A DNA stretch of 64,000 nt from Psychromicrobium lacuslunae (GCF_000950575.1 NZ_CP011005.1:2542001-2606000), one strand, 5' to 3'; shown: positions 8,727 to 17,447, numbered from the stretch's first letter. The notes: a model not told the origin generated them from the letters alone. A program made the numbers and translations.

Positions 8727-10876
8727 CAGTTCTCTCCAGAAGTCTCAGAATCGGTGGTCTTCGGTTCGGTGTTTTTACCAGCGTTTTTGCCGACGGGTAC
8801 CGTCCGACGCGCCTTGGACGGCTCAGCAAGCTGGGCAAACATGTCGTTATAAGCGGTCAGATCGGCGTCGTTATTCCGATCTGCGGCCCGGTCCTTACGT
8901 TTTGTTTCTCGGGCGTCGGATCGTGACCACATCAGGGCCACCCCGATCGCCACCAAAACGGTGGGGACCTCACCTATCCCCCAGGCCACCGCACCGCCAA
9001 TTTGCTGGTCAGCAAGGGCCGAGACCCCCCAGGATTTGCCCAGGTTCCCGAAATAGGAGGCTTGCAGCAGCGTGGTAGAACTCATGATCGCAACACCGAA
9101 GAAAGCGTGGAAAGCCATTGTGGCGAGCAGCAAGAGCAGGCGTAGCGGGTAGGGGAAGCGGTATGGCACCGGATCACTGCCGATCAGCGAAAGCACGAAG
9201 AGGTAGCCGGTGATAGTGAAATGCAGGATCATCAGCTCATGCCCCACATGGTCACGCATCGCATAACCAAACAGCCCAGAGTAGTAGAAGATCACAATAC
9301 TGCCGGCAAAATTAGCCGCCGCGAACAACGGATGAGTGACTAGCTTGGAGAACTTGGAGTGCACCACAACCAAAATCCACTCTCGGATGCCACGGCTGCC
9401 ATCGGCTCGAGGTTTGAGCGTTTTAAGCGCCAGGCTCACGGGCGCACCCAAGACTAGGAAAATTGGCACCACCATGGTGAGCGCCATGTGATCAACCATA
9501 TGCGCGCTGAAGAGTACCATTCCATAAACGCTGGGCGGGCCGGAAGTGACGTAGACCATCGCCACCATGCCGACCAGCCAGGCCACCGTGCGCATCACCG
9601 GCCAGCTGTCGCCGCGGCGTCGTAGCTTGCGCACTGCGAGCAGGTAGGCCACCCCGGCACCTAGCGCGAAGGTGAGCCAGAGCCAGTCCATCCGCCACTC
9701 GGTCAGCCAGCGAATCGGCGTCAGCTCAGGTGGCAGCGGGTAGCCAGAGAGAATCTCTGCCGGAGAGGTATTCGGGGCGTACTCGGTGACCTGCGGGGGC
9801 GCCGACTGACTCAGTCCGACGGCGACGCCGCTGGTAGCGGCCATCACCACCAGCTCTACCAGGATGAGCTGCCAAAGCACCCGCTTCGCGCTCTTCACCC
9901 CTTTATCCAATTGTGGAATGATCCACTGCCGGTGCATCAGGCCGATTGCGCCCAGCAGCAAGGTGGCCACCGCTTTGATCAGGATGAGCTGGCCATAGGG
10001 CGAGTTGAAGAGAGCATCCCAGCCGGTGACTCGAATCGAAGCATTAACCACACCGGAGGCGAACACCAGGCAGAAGGCAAAGAGGGCCAGCGAGGAGAAC
10101 CGCTTGAGGACCTTGCCGGTCAGCGCCTCCGGCTTCAGCAACTTGGTAGAAACCACACTGAGCGCCACGATGCCACCGAACCAGAGCGCGACTCCGACAA
10201 TATGTAAGAGGAGCGAATTCACTGCGCCCTGGTGGTCGGCCGCCGAGGCAGAGTGCCCAATCAACGCCTGCGGCACCATGCCAATCACTGCCAGGACAAG
10301 TGTCAGGCCGAGGCCGGTGAGCGCCCGCACCCCGAAGCACAGCGTGGTGACCACTGCGGCAAAAATACAGATCGCAAGCCAGGCACGGCCGGAGTCGATA
10401 TCGGTCATGAAGAAGACCAGTCCGCGAGTGAAGTCGGTGCCTGCTGAGATAGCAAGGCCGGACTGTTTCAGATAGGTGAAAATCAACACCGCGATGGCGG
10501 CCAATGTCCAGACCACGGCGGCCAGCGAGGCGAGCGTCATGGCACGGCTAAACGCCGGGTGTTCGTCTGTGTTTTTACTGCTGGCAGTACGGCCTTGAGA
10601 GACCCGGTTCTTTGGCAGAATAACCACCGCGAAAACTAGCGACCCGACGACCGCGGCCACGGCCAGATTGTGAATCATTAAGGCGGTGGGTAGGGCCCAT
10701 CGCACCACCGGGCCAGCGTCCAGGAGCGTACTGGCGACTAACGCTCCGCCGAAGACCAGCGAGCCCACTAGGCCAAGCACTGCAGCTCCGAGCGCCAACA
10801 ACAACCAGGGGTTGCGAATTCCGTCCGGCGTTTTGGTCTTAGTCAGCGAAGCAGGCACCACTCCATTCTCCGGCAT
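8726..10876 (-). CDS. CopD-CtaG fusion, copper transport / cytochrome c oxidase assembly
   Basis: A 716-residue polytopic membrane protein. The N-terminal half (about residues 20-370) is CopD-like with at least eight hydrophobic segments, for example HSASAADHQGAVNSLLLHIVGVALW, which carries histidines typical of copper permeases. The C-terminal half (about 400-640) is the caa3_CtaG domain: YGMVLFSAHMVDHMALTMVV and HVGHELMILHFTITGYLF hold the conserved histidines. The tail is hydrophilic and charged (about 75 residues). The fusion is common in Actinobacteria and is thought to move copper for CuB-site or periplasmic copper protein assembly. Its stop overlaps the start of the thioredoxin/NHL gene. 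Confidence 0.9.
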   Translation of the reverse strand: MPENGVVPASLTKTKTPDGIRNPWLLLALGAAVLGLVGSLVFGGALVASTLLDAGPVVRWALPTALMIHNLAVAAVVGSLVFAVVILPKNRVSQGRTASSKNTDEHPAFSRAMTLASLAAVVWTLAAIAVLIFTYLKQSGLAISAGTDFTRGLVFFMTDIDSGRAWLAICIFAAVVTTLCFGVRALTGLGLTLVLAVIGMVPQALIGHSASAADHQGAVNSLLLHIVGVALWFGGIVALSVVSTKLLKPEALTGKVLKRFSSLALFAFCLVFASGVVNASIRVTGWDALFNSPYGQLILIKAVATLLLGAIGLMHRQWIIPQLDKGVKSAKRVLWQLILVELVVMAATSGVAVGLSQSAPPQVTEYAPNTSPAEILSGYPLPPELTPIRWLTEWRMDWLWLTFALGAGVAYLLAVRKLRRRGDSWPVMRTVAWLVGMVAMVYVTSGPPSVYGMVLFSAHMVDHMALTMVVPIFLVLGAPVSLALKTLKPRADGSRGIREWILVVVHSKFSKLVTHPLFAAANFAGSIVIFYYSGLFGYAMRDHVGHELMILHFTITGYLFVLSLIGSDPVPYRFPYPLRLLLLLATMAFHAFFGVAIMSSTTLLQASYFGNLGKSWGVSALADQQIGGAVAWGIGEVPTVLVAIGVALMWSRSDARETKRKDRAADRNNDADLTAYNDMFAQLAEPSKARRTVPVGKNAGKNTEPKTTDSETSGEN

Positions 10877-10958
10877 GGAAGGATTCGAGGCTAATCAGCT
10901 GCGCCCTTGTTCAGCCACCAGCTCAGCGGGGAGCCCTCATGCTGCTGCCCCGGAAACA

Positions 10959-10993
10959 GCAAAGGCGGCTCCCCCGAAGGGAACCGCCTTTGC
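10959..10993 (-). terminator. Hairpin terminator after HU gene
   Basis: A 15-bp stem with one mismatch (10959-10973 with 10979-10993) and a 5-nt loop, 19 bp beyond the HU stop codon on the minus strand. The GC-rich stem is followed on that strand by a TGTTT run. It separates the abundant HU transcript from the CopD-CtaG gene. Confidence 0.75.
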
Positions 10994-11011
10994 GTGAAGT
11001 TTCAGAAGTAC

Positions 11012-11314
11012 TTACTTCTTCTTGGCCGGAGCCTTCTTCGCAACGGCAGCCTTCAGCTTGGAGCCAGCGGTCAGCTTAACGCTGTGGCCAGCGGCGATCT
11101 GAATGGTCTCACCGGTCTGCGGGTTGCGGCCGGTGCGAGCTGCACGGTCGGTGCGCTCAACTGCGAGCCAGCCCGGGATGGTGATCTTCTCGCCAGCGGC
11201 AACTGAGCTTTCGAATACGGAGAAAACCGCATCCAAAACGTTGTTCACTGCAGCCTGGCTGGTCTCAGCCTTGGCAGCAACCTCAGCAACAAGCTCACTA
11301 CGATTCTTAGCCAT
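11012..11314 (-). CDS. hup: HU family DNA-binding protein
   Basis: A 100-residue nucleoid protein: MAKNRSELVAEVAAK begins the helical dimer core, and the DNA-binding arm is RTDRAARTGRNPQTGETIQI with the conserved RNPQTG tip at residues 63-68. The tail ends KLKAAVAKKAPAKKK, a short lysine/alanine tail rather than the long one of mycobacterial HupB. It bends and compacts DNA as a dimer. A strong ribosome binding site (CAGGAGGAC) precedes the start, as expected for an abundant protein. Confidence 0.96.
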   Translation of the reverse strand: MAKNRSELVAEVAAKAETSQAAVNNVLDAVFSVFESSVAAGEKITIPGWLAVERTDRAARTGRNPQTGETIQIAAGHSVKLTAGSKLKAAVAKKAPAKKK

Positions 11315-11724
11315 TTATGTCCTCCTGGACCTAGGAATGGAGCTAGAACACGGGATTCGTTCTAGCCACTGTTCGAAAACATACCAGTTCTAGCTGACTT
11401 CGCCAGCAAAATCGCGGCGATTTCCCCGGAAATTGGCGGTTTTCTTCATCTTTCGCGGCGTTTCGAGGCTTTTGTTCGCTCTCAGAGTAGAACTCGGCCG
11501 CCCGTCGACCTCTCTCCCCACCGCCCGCCAGTCACCCGCCGAGTTCGCGGATAACTCTCGGATTCGCTAGTAATTACCAGCGAATCCGAGAGTAACTAAC
11601 GAACTCGCGGATGATTGGCGGCACTGTTGACAGGGCGGCTCGGCTGGAGTTGAGTCGGAGTAGCCGCGCCGCTCCCCAGGAGTTGGGCCGGAGCATCAAG
11701 CCATCCTCAAGCATTGGATTCACT
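11315..11724. other. 410-bp spacer between hup and aldo/keto reductase
   Basis: The first part holds the hup promoter, reading to the left. Bases 11539-11610 hold a large inverted repeat, described separately. The aldo/keto reductase frame stays open up to 11611, but the residues before 11725 have no family character and overlap the hairpin. Nothing else was recognised. Confidence 0.6.
11539..11610. repeat. Large inverted repeat (CGAGT family)
   Basis: The inner stem is a perfect 15-bp pairing (11554-11568 with 11579-11593, ACTCTCGGATTCGCT) around a 10-nt AT-rich loop. An outer stem pairs CGAGTTCG at 11540-11547 with CGAACTCG at 11600-11607. It lies between the divergent hup and aldo/keto reductase genes, so a terminator role for hup or the reductase is not expected. 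That suggests either a dispersed repeat or a regulatory structure. Confidence 0.75.
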
Positions 11725-12693
11725 GTGGAATACACCTACCTAGGTCGCACTGGCCTCAAGGTTTCGCGTTTAGTACTTGGCACCATGAACTTCGGACCGG
11801 TCACCACCGAAGAAGACAGCCATCAGATCATGAGCAGCGCCCTCGATCGTGGTATCAATTTTTTCGATACCGCGAACGTCTATGGCTGGGATAAGAAGGG
11901 AACCACCGAAAGCATCATCGGCAACTGGTTCGCTGCCTCCGGCCGCCGCGAAGATGTGGTGCTGGCCACCAAGGTCTACGGTTCAATGGGCGAAGGTCCG
12001 AACTCGGAAGGGCTCTCCGCGAAGCACATCCGCCGCCAAGTCGAGGCCTCCTTGAAGCGTTTGCAGACCGACTACATCGACCTTTACCAGTTCCATCACG
12101 TGCAGCGGGACACCCCCTGGGACGAGATCTGGCAGGCCATGGAAGTACTCGTTCAGCAGGGCAAAGTGCTTTACGTCGGCTCCTCGAACTTCGCGGGCTG
12201 GCATATTGCCCAAGCCAGTGAAGCGGCCGCAGCGCGACACTTCCTCGGCTTGGTCAGCGAGCAGTCGATTTACAATTTAATGAACCGCCATCTTGAATTA
12301 GAGGTACTGCCTGCAGCTAAGCACTATGGCCTGGGCGTGATCCCCTGGTCGCCGCTGGCCGGCGGCCTACTGGGCGGCGTGCTGCAAAAGGGGAAGTCAG
12401 CAGTGCGCGGCGTCGATGACTATCGCCAGGGCTTGCTGACAAAGAACCGCGACAAGATCAAAGCCTTTGAAGCCTTCAGCAAGGAGCTTGGCCAGCATCC
12501 GGCAAACGTCGGCCTAGCCTGGCTACTGGCCCAGGACGGGGTCACCGGCCCGATCATCGGCCCCCGCACTGTTGAACAACTCGAAGGTTCACTCGCTGCA
12601 CTCAAAGTAAAATTCAAAAAGGCTGAGCTCGCAAGACTTGATGAAATTTTCCCCGGTCCCGGCGGCACCGCCCCCGAGGCCTACGCCTGGTAA
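11725..12693 (+). CDS. Aldo/keto reductase
   Basis: An NADPH-dependent (beta/alpha)8-barrel oxidoreductase of about 322 residues. The GTG at 11725 is chosen because family homology begins directly there (EYTYLGRTGLKVSRLVLGTM). The catalytic tetrad is visible: Asp and Tyr in FFDTANVYGWD, Lys in VLATKVYG, and His in YQFHHVQRD. The C-terminal IIGPRTVEQLEGSLAAL is the cofactor-binding loop of the YajO/Tas-like branch. Members reduce aldehydes and ketones; no single substrate can be assigned. The upstream in-frame ATG at 11611 would add 38 residues without similarity. Confidence 0.92.
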   Translation: MEYTYLGRTGLKVSRLVLGTMNFGPVTTEEDSHQIMSSALDRGINFFDTANVYGWDKKGTTESIIGNWFAASGRREDVVLATKVYGSMGEGPNSEGLSAKHIRRQVEASLKRLQTDYIDLYQFHHVQRDTPWDEIWQAMEVLVQQGKVLYVGSSNFAGWHIAQASEAAAARHFLGLVSEQSIYNLMNRHLELEVLPAAKHYGLGVIPWSPLAGGLLGGVLQKGKSAVRGVDDYRQGLLTKNRDKIKAFEAFSKELGQHPANVGLAWLLAQDGVTGPIIGPRTVEQLEGSLAALKVKFKKAELARLDEIFPGPGGTAPEAYAW

Positions 12694-12807
12694 ACGCTAA
12701 GCGAGCTCCGTCCGGCTGATTGATTATAGCTTTTTCATTATATTTACGATCATCTTTAAGCATGTTGTGCTAACCTCCAAGCAATTATCGTGCAACCAAG
12801 GATGGTC

Positions 12808-13878
12808 ATGAACGGAATATCACGTCGCAAGGTAGTCCAAGGATTGGCTAGCGCGGCCGCAGTTGGCGCATTGTCTTTTGCAGCTCCTTCAGCCTCAGCC
12901 GCTTCTTGCCCTCAGGCGACCTTGAAGGTTCTGGTGCTCAATGCCTGGTACGGCGGGAAGAAAATCCCCGGCGGCGTGCAGATGATCGCGGACATCATTA
13001 AGGAATCCGGCGCCTCCCTTATTTTTATCCCGGAGGCGAAGGAGACCACTCCCGAAATTGTCTCCAAGCTCAAAGATACCGGGCTGCCGTTCCAGCACGC
13101 CATGACCGGAGACACCGCGATCATCTCCGCCTACCCCATCGGCGAAACCACCACCTTCCCTTTCCTCACCAAAGCGGTAGTGACTGTCGGAAAGACCGAG
13201 ATCGCAGCTTACGCCGCCCATCTGGAATACCGCTGGTATGCCACTTACCTACCTCGCGGCTACGGGGCGGGAGTGCCGGACGGAGAGTTCTCAGAATACG
13301 CCTGGGACAAGATCCCCAGCGGTCCGGTCACTGACGTCGCTGCGGTCAAGCGAGTCAATGACGCCTCGGGCCGACCTGCCGCGATTGCCGAATTCATTAG
13401 CGACGCGCGCAAAGAACGACGGCTCGGCCGACTGGTGGTGATGGGCGGTGACTTCAACGAGCCCTCCACTTTGGATTGGACCAAACGCACCGCGCGACTT
13501 TTCGACCATCACGGGGTTACCTTGCGCTGGGGGTCAACTCAAGCACTCAAAGACGCCGGCTTCGTGGATGCTTACCGGCTGCGACACCCGGACCCGGCGA
13601 GCCATCCCGGCTTTACCTGGCCTGCTAGCAATCCAAACGCTGAAATTAGCGAACTAACCTGGACACCCGAAGCCGATGAACGCGATCGAATTGACTACGT
13701 CTTTCACTATCCGGATCCCCGGCTCCGGCTGACAAGCGCGGAAGTGGTCGGACCAAAGGGATCGATCGTGAGGAACCAACGGGTCGACGAAAGCGGCCGG
13801 GATCCGATTATTTTGACCGACATCCCGTGGCCCACCGACCACAAAGGTGTGCTGGCAAGTTATTTAGTGAAATCTTGA
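12808..13878 (+). CDS. Tat-exported endonuclease/exonuclease/phosphatase-fold protein
   Basis: A 356-residue protein with a twin-arginine signal: MNGISRRKVVQGLASAAAVG followed by a hydrophobic core and an AxA site near residue 31. The mature part is an EEP (DNase I-like) domain: ILIFIPEAKETT-like first acidic strand, the AAHLEYRW histidine, GGDFNEPS near residue 215 and the terminal PTDHKGVLASYL with the catalytic Asp-His pair. Such proteins act as phosphodiesterases or nucleases outside the membrane. The ATG at 12808 is preferred over the GTG at 12790 because AAGGA lies just before it. A strong hairpin follows the gene. Confidence 0.88.
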   Translation: MNGISRRKVVQGLASAAAVGALSFAAPSASAASCPQATLKVLVLNAWYGGKKIPGGVQMIADIIKESGASLIFIPEAKETTPEIVSKLKDTGLPFQHAMTGDTAIISAYPIGETTTFPFLTKAVVTVGKTEIAAYAAHLEYRWYATYLPRGYGAGVPDGEFSEYAWDKIPSGPVTDVAAVKRVNDASGRPAAIAEFISDARKERRLGRLVVMGGDFNEPSTLDWTKRTARLFDHHGVTLRWGSTQALKDAGFVDAYRLRHPDPASHPGFTWPASNPNAEISELTWTPEADERDRIDYVFHYPDPRLRLTSAEVVGPKGSIVRNQRVDESGRDPIILTDIPWPTDHKGVLASYLVKS

Positions 13879-13952
13879 ATACATTTTGACTGCCTAGAGA
13901 GCCGTCACGATCACTGGGAAATAGCTGACAGGGCTCAGCAGCATTATGAAAA

Positions 13953-13992
13953 GCCGATGGCAGGCACTCTAGGGAGGATGCCTGCCATCGGC
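13953..13992 (+). terminator. Hairpin downstream of the exported EEP gene
   Basis: A perfect 14-bp stem (GCCGATGGCAGGCA at 13953-13966 with 13979-13992) and a 12-nt loop, 74 bp after the stop. There is no clean U-run, so termination may be Rho-assisted or the hairpin may protect the 3' end. Confidence 0.7.
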
Positions 13993-14276
13993 GGTCTCGA
14001 CAGCTTGGGCGAGAGATTCATTTCGAGGCTTGAGGAATGAAGATGAATGACCTGAGGCAACGCACTCAGCAAAAGTTCGTGGGATGCAGAGTTTCATCAC
14101 CTTAGCGGCTCTCTCGAACTCAAGATTATCTGTAACATTACAATTTCACAGAGAATCAAGTGAAATATTACTAAATAAGTCTCCATTTTATTAACTATTT
14201 AGAAATCAAGAAATGACCACCGGCACCTCAGGCTTACCAAGCCGAAGGTGTCGAAAGCCTACGGACGTTAAAAGCC

Positions 14277-14308
14277 GAAGGGCCGGTCGCCAAAGCGACC
14301 GACCCTTC
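14277..14308 (-). terminator. Terminator of the rpmB-rpmG-rpsN operon
   Basis: A 14-bp stem with one mismatch (14277-14290 with 14295-14308), CAAA/TTTG loop, 11 bp after the rpsN stop on the minus strand. It is followed there by GGCTTTTAACG, a short U-run. Confidence 0.85.
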
Positions 14309-14319
14309 GTGAAAAGCTC

Positions 14320-14625
14320 TTACCAGCTGGACTTCTTGATACCAGGAAGTTCACCCTTATGTGCCATATCGCGGAACCGAACACGCGAGATGCCGAACTT
14401 CTGGAAAGTGCCACGCGGACGACCATCGATCACGTCGCGGTTACGCAGACGGATCGGGGAAGCGTTGCGGGGCAGCTTCTGCAAGCCCAGGCGAGCGGCT
14501 TCACGCTGCTCGTCGGTGGACTCCGGGTTGACCAGGGCCTTCTTCAGCTCGAGGCGCTTCTCAGCGTAACGCTCGACAATGACCTTGCGCTGCTCGTTAC
14601 GAGCAATCTTCGACTTCTTAGCCAT
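14320..14625 (-). CDS. rpsN: 30S ribosomal protein S14, zinc-free long form
   Basis: A 101-residue S14 ([20 protein letters not shown] ... ending PGIKKSSW). It is the long form without the CxxC...CxxC zinc ribbon of the short form; the ribbon is replaced by [18 protein letters not shown]14 binds 16S rRNA in the 30S head. It is the last gene of rpmB-rpmG-rpsN; its ribosome binding site (GAGAGGAG) lies within the end of rpmG, and the gap is 3 bp. In many Actinobacteria this zinc-free set is Zur-regulated as a backup; in others it is the main copy. Confidence 0.97.
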   Translation of the reverse strand: MAKKSKIARNEQRKVIVERYAEKRLELKKALVNPESTDEQREAARLGLQKLPRNASPIRLRNRDVIDGRPRGTFQKFGISRVRFRDMAHKGELPGIKKSSW

Positions 14626-14628
14626 CTC

Positions 14629-14796
14629 TTAGCGCTCCTCTCGGAATTCGACGTGCTGGCGGATCTTGGGATCGTACTTCTTCAGAACCAAACGGTCTGG
14701 GTCGTTACGACGATTTTTGCGGGTTACGTAGGTGTAACCCGTGCCCGCGGTGCTCTTCAGCTTGATGATCGGACGTACGTCCTTGTCTTTTGCCAT
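14629..14796 (-). CDS. rpmG: 50S ribosomal protein L33, zinc-free form
   Basis: A 55-residue protein, found by reading the gap between rpmB and rpsN: it begins [20 protein letters not shown], continues [20 protein letters not shown] and ends VEFREER. There are no cysteines, so it is the C-minus L33 form lacking the zinc ribbon. The ATG overlaps the rpmB stop (TAATG), showing translational coupling. Confidence 0.96.
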   Translation of the reverse strand: MAKDKDVRPIIKLKSTAGTGYTYVTRKNRRNDPDRLVLKKYDPKIRQHVEFREER

Positions 14797-15032
14797 TAGA
14801 GCTTCACCCCACGAGCCAGGATGTCGGCGACGACGGCGTCAATACCGCGCACGTCGATGGTCTTGATACCTTTTGCCGAAAGCGTCAGCGTCACATTGCG
14901 ACGCAGGGACGGAACCCAGTAACGCTTCTTCTGAATATTCGGGTCGAACCGACGCTTATTGCGACGGTGCGAGTGCGAAATGCTATGTCCGAAGCCCGGC
15001 TCAGCTCCAGTCACTTGGCAGTGTGCTGCCAT
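14796..15032 (-). CDS. rpmB: 50S ribosomal protein L28, zinc-free form
   Basis: A 78-residue L28 starting [20 protein letters not shown] and continuing [20 protein letters not shown]. The zinc-binding form has CxxCG at the position where this one has CQVTG, so it is the C-minus type. The ATG at 15032 is chosen because homology starts there and GGAGGC lies upstream; an in-frame GTG 12 codons earlier adds nothing recognisable. First gene of rpmB-rpmG-rpsN. Confidence 0.96.
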   Translation of the reverse strand: MAAHCQVTGAEPGFGHSISHSHRRNKRRFDPNIQKKRYWVPSLRRNVTLTLSAKGIKTIDVRGIDAVVADILARGVKL

Positions 15033-15547
15033 GATTTGCCTCCATTGATGTGTGTATTTTTCACGCAAAGCAGCGTCCAGCCAGATCAGATTGGAGTTTT
15101 CACTACCGTGCAGAAGCAGATCAAGAGGCCAGCCGAGGGTCCGCGCAACGTGAGCCCCTAACTACCGGCTGCCGAGTTTTCGACCTCCGGAGCAATTGCC
15201 CGAGTTCCACGCCACTTAGCGCCTGATAAGTTTACCGGCACAACCGGCATTAAAGCGAATCTGCCAGCGGTCAGCCCGGCGCAAATGACCAGTCAACACT
15301 TCCGGCCATTCCAAGAACTCGATGAGCACAATGCGCAAAAGGTCGAAAAGGAGCAGATCTCACTTTTATCTTCTCAAGCAGAGTGTGACCTAGATCATGC
15401 ACTAGTGTCTTGCGAAGGCTGAACGAGGCATCAAGCGTCAAACAACACGGCAAAGTCGGAAGATTTGGCCGCTCGAACAGCCAGATCACTCGAAATTTTG
15501 ACCAATAGCCGTCAGACATCGACGTCGGACTCAAGGGGAGATATAAC
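15033..15547. other. 515-bp divergent promoter region of rpmB and citrate transporter
   Basis: The left part must hold the rpmB operon promoter, the right part the promoter of the citrate transporter, including a GlxR/Crp-like site at 15384-15399. I looked for an AT-rich Zur palindrome near rpmB (TGAAAATGATTNTCATTTTCA type) and saw none. No gene is supported here. Confidence 0.55.
15384..15399. promoter_or_regulatory. Candidate GlxR/Crp-type cAMP-receptor site
   Basis: TGTGACCTAGATCATG fits the actinobacterial GlxR consensus TGTGANNTANNTCACA at all but the last two fixed positions. Longer symmetry is visible (GTG...CAC on the outside, 15382-15401). It lies about 150 bp upstream of the citrate transporter start, suitable for carbon-source-dependent control. 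Confidence 0.5.
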
Positions 15548-16975
15548 GTGCTGGTAGTTCTCGGCTTTTTAATGATCGCCGTTTTCATGGTGCTGATCAT
15601 GACCAAGCGAATGACTCCGGTCCTCGCCTTGATCCTGGTGCCTACCGTTTTTGGTCTGTTCGCGGGCGGACTGCTGTGGGGTGAAGACCACAACCTCGGC
15701 GATATGGTGATGAAGTCGATTGGTGGCCTGTCTTCCACGGCAGCACTGCTGATGTTCGCCATTATTTACTTCGGGCTAATGATTGACGTCGGTCTTTTCG
15801 ACCCACTGGTGCGCTTTATTCTGCGTGTGCTCGGAAATGACCCGGCCAAGGTGGTGCTGGGGACCGCGCTACTAGCCGCCGCCGTCTCCCTCGATGGCGA
15901 TGGCTCGACCACCTTCATCGTTACCACCGCCGCGATGCTACCGGTCTATCTTCGTTTAGGCCTCTCCCCCGTGGTGCTGACCTGTGTCGCTGGCCTGGCC
16001 AACGGCACCCTCAATATCGTGCCCTGGGGCGGCCCGACGATCCGTGCAGCCACCGCTCTGAAGGTCTCCGCCACCGACATCTTCGTGCCGATGCTCCCTT
16101 CGTTGTTTGCCGGTCTACTGGTCGCCTTCGGCTTTGCTTGGATGCTCGGGGTGAGCGAACGGCGACGACTACGGGCACTCGACCCGATCGCTTGGGCACC
16201 GGGGGCCGGGCAAACCATCGCCCCCAGCTCCAAGACGGTGGGCGGTGGCCTGGGCAAGATGTTGGGCGGCGCCGGACAACTGGTCAAGGTGAAGGTAGAC
16301 CCGGCCGACTCGACTATGGCGGATACCGTGCTCGACCCTGATCGCGCCACGTTGCGGCCTAAGTTGATCTGGTTCAACCTCGTTTTGACCGTGCTGATCA
16401 TGGTGATGCTGGTGCTTGATGTGATTCCGCTGCCCTACGTCTTCATGCTCGGCAGTGCCATCGCTCTGCTAGTCAACTTCCCGAAGGTGCACGATCAGGC
16501 CAAGCAGTTGATCGCCCACGCGCCCTCAGTGGTGGCTGTGGTGGCCATGGTGATGGCTGCCGGGGTACTCACCGGTGTGCTCAGCGGCACCGGCATGGTC
16601 GACGCCATGTCGCAATGGCTAGTCAATATCATCCCGCCATCAATGGGCCCCTTCACCGCGGTACTCTGCGGCTTGATTAGCATTCCGGCGACCTTCTTCA
16701 TGAGCAACGACGCCTTCTACTTCGGTATCTTGCCGGTGCTCAGCAAAACCGCCGAGAACTACGGCATCCAGCCGGTCGAAATGGCTCGCGCCTCGATCAC
16801 CGGCCAGCCGGTGCACCTGCAGAGCCCGCTAGTGCCAGCGATCCTCCTGCTGGTGTCCTTGGCCAACGTTGACCTCGGCGATCACCACAAGAAGGTGCTC
16901 TGGCGAGCCCTGGTGGTTTCTCTGGTGATGCTAGCGGTCGGCGTACTGGTCGGCACTATTCCTTTTGGCCGCTAG
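15548..16975 (+). CDS. CitMHS-family citrate/metal transporter
   Basis: A 475-residue transporter with about twelve hydrophobic segments, matching the CitMHS family that takes up citrate complexed with Mg2+ or Ca2+ together with protons. Characteristic stretches are DGDGSTTFIVTTAAMLPVYL near residue 117, NIVPWGGPTIRAATAL near residue 158 and the C-terminal half MSNDAFYFGILPVLSKTAE and GQPVHLQSPLVPAILLL. The central hydrophilic loop (about residues 205-270) is normal for the family. GTG start with AAGGGGAGA upstream. The candidate GlxR site upstream suggests catabolite control. Citrate is the likely substrate; the metal partner is open. Confidence 0.92.
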   Translation: MLVVLGFLMIAVFMVLIMTKRMTPVLALILVPTVFGLFAGGLLWGEDHNLGDMVMKSIGGLSSTAALLMFAIIYFGLMIDVGLFDPLVRFILRVLGNDPAKVVLGTALLAAAVSLDGDGSTTFIVTTAAMLPVYLRLGLSPVVLTCVAGLANGTLNIVPWGGPTIRAATALKVSATDIFVPMLPSLFAGLLVAFGFAWMLGVSERRRLRALDPIAWAPGAGQTIAPSSKTVGGGLGKMLGGAGQLVKVKVDPADSTMADTVLDPDRATLRPKLIWFNLVLTVLIMVMLVLDVIPLPYVFMLGSAIALLVNFPKVHDQAKQLIAHAPSVVAVVAMVMAAGVLTGVLSGTGMVDAMSQWLVNIIPPSMGPFTAVLCGLISIPATFFMSNDAFYFGILPVLSKTAENYGIQPVEMARASITGQPVHLQSPLVPAILLLVSLANVDLGDHHKKVLWRALVVSLVMLAVGVLVGTIPFGR

Positions 16976-17060
16976 GCCAGGCTAATTCAAACCAGTTCAG
17001 GCTAGTTCGAACCAATTCAGGTAGACCGTGCACCCTAGTGACAGCAGAAAGGACCGGCAG

Positions 17061-17447
17061 ATGGCAACCATCATCTTGGCTCATGTGAAAGGCGAGGACG
17101 GCCTGGCCGCCGTCCGGGAAGCGAGCCAGCAAGCCCGCTGGAGAAATGCCAGAGTTATCGCGGTGAGCGCTCAGGGCGATGCCAGTGGCACCCCGGTGTA
17201 CTCCTCCCCCGAAGCCTTCGAACAGATTTCGGCCGAGTTGGGGGCGGCCGGACTGGAGTTTGAACTGGTGCCAGCTCGGGATAACTCGGCGGAACAGATC
17301 CTAGAACTCGCCGCCGAACACTCGGCTGAACTCATTGTGCTAGCTACCAGGAAACGTTCACCTGTGATGAAGCTCTTCCTCGGCTCGATGGCTCAGCAGG
17401 TAATCCTGGAGGCCGACTGTCCGGTGCTGACCGTTCGCGGTAGCTAG
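17061..17447 (+). CDS. Universal stress protein (UspA family)
   Basis: A 128-residue single-domain Usp: MATIILAHVKGEDGLAAVRE begins the alpha/beta fold, the LGSMAQQVILEADCPVLTVR ending is the family signature. The ATP-binding pattern GxxGx9G(S/T) is only partly kept: the segment TRKRSPVMKLFLGS lacks the first glycine. It may therefore bind ATP poorly. The ATG at 17061 has a good site (AGAAAGGA) and removes an 11-residue unlikely extension. It follows the citrate transporter by 85 bp and ends at a strong hairpin; co-transcription with the transporter is possible. Confidence 0.9.
   Translation: MATIILAHVKGEDGLAAVREASQQARWRNARVIAVSAQGDASGTPVYSSPEAFEQISAELGAAGLEFELVPARDNSAEQILELAAEHSAELIVLATRKRSPVMKLFLGSMAQQVILEADCPVLTVRGS

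Larger units (their letters stand above)
13879..14319. other. 441-bp convergent spacer with three hairpins
   Basis: Between the exported EEP protein gene and rpsN. It holds the hairpin at 13953-13992, a weaker one at 14221-14253 (12 of 15 pairs) and the rpsN terminator at 14277-14308. The stretch 14110-14215 is AT-rich. No coding potential was recognised. Confidence 0.6.

Noticed and set aside
11611-11724. N-terminal extension of the aldo/keto reductase from ATG 11611
   Set aside because: The 38 extra residues have no family similarity, and the ATG lies at the edge of a large inverted repeat; GTG 11725 directly precedes the conserved start.
15033-15300. Zur operator upstream of rpmB
   Set aside because: No AT-rich palindrome of the known Zur type was found on either strand.
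15271-15762. A 163-codon minus-strand frame across the citrate transporter start
   Set aside because: It overlaps the conserved N-terminus of the transporter antisense and shows no protein-like motif; the intergenic part carries the GlxR-like site instead.
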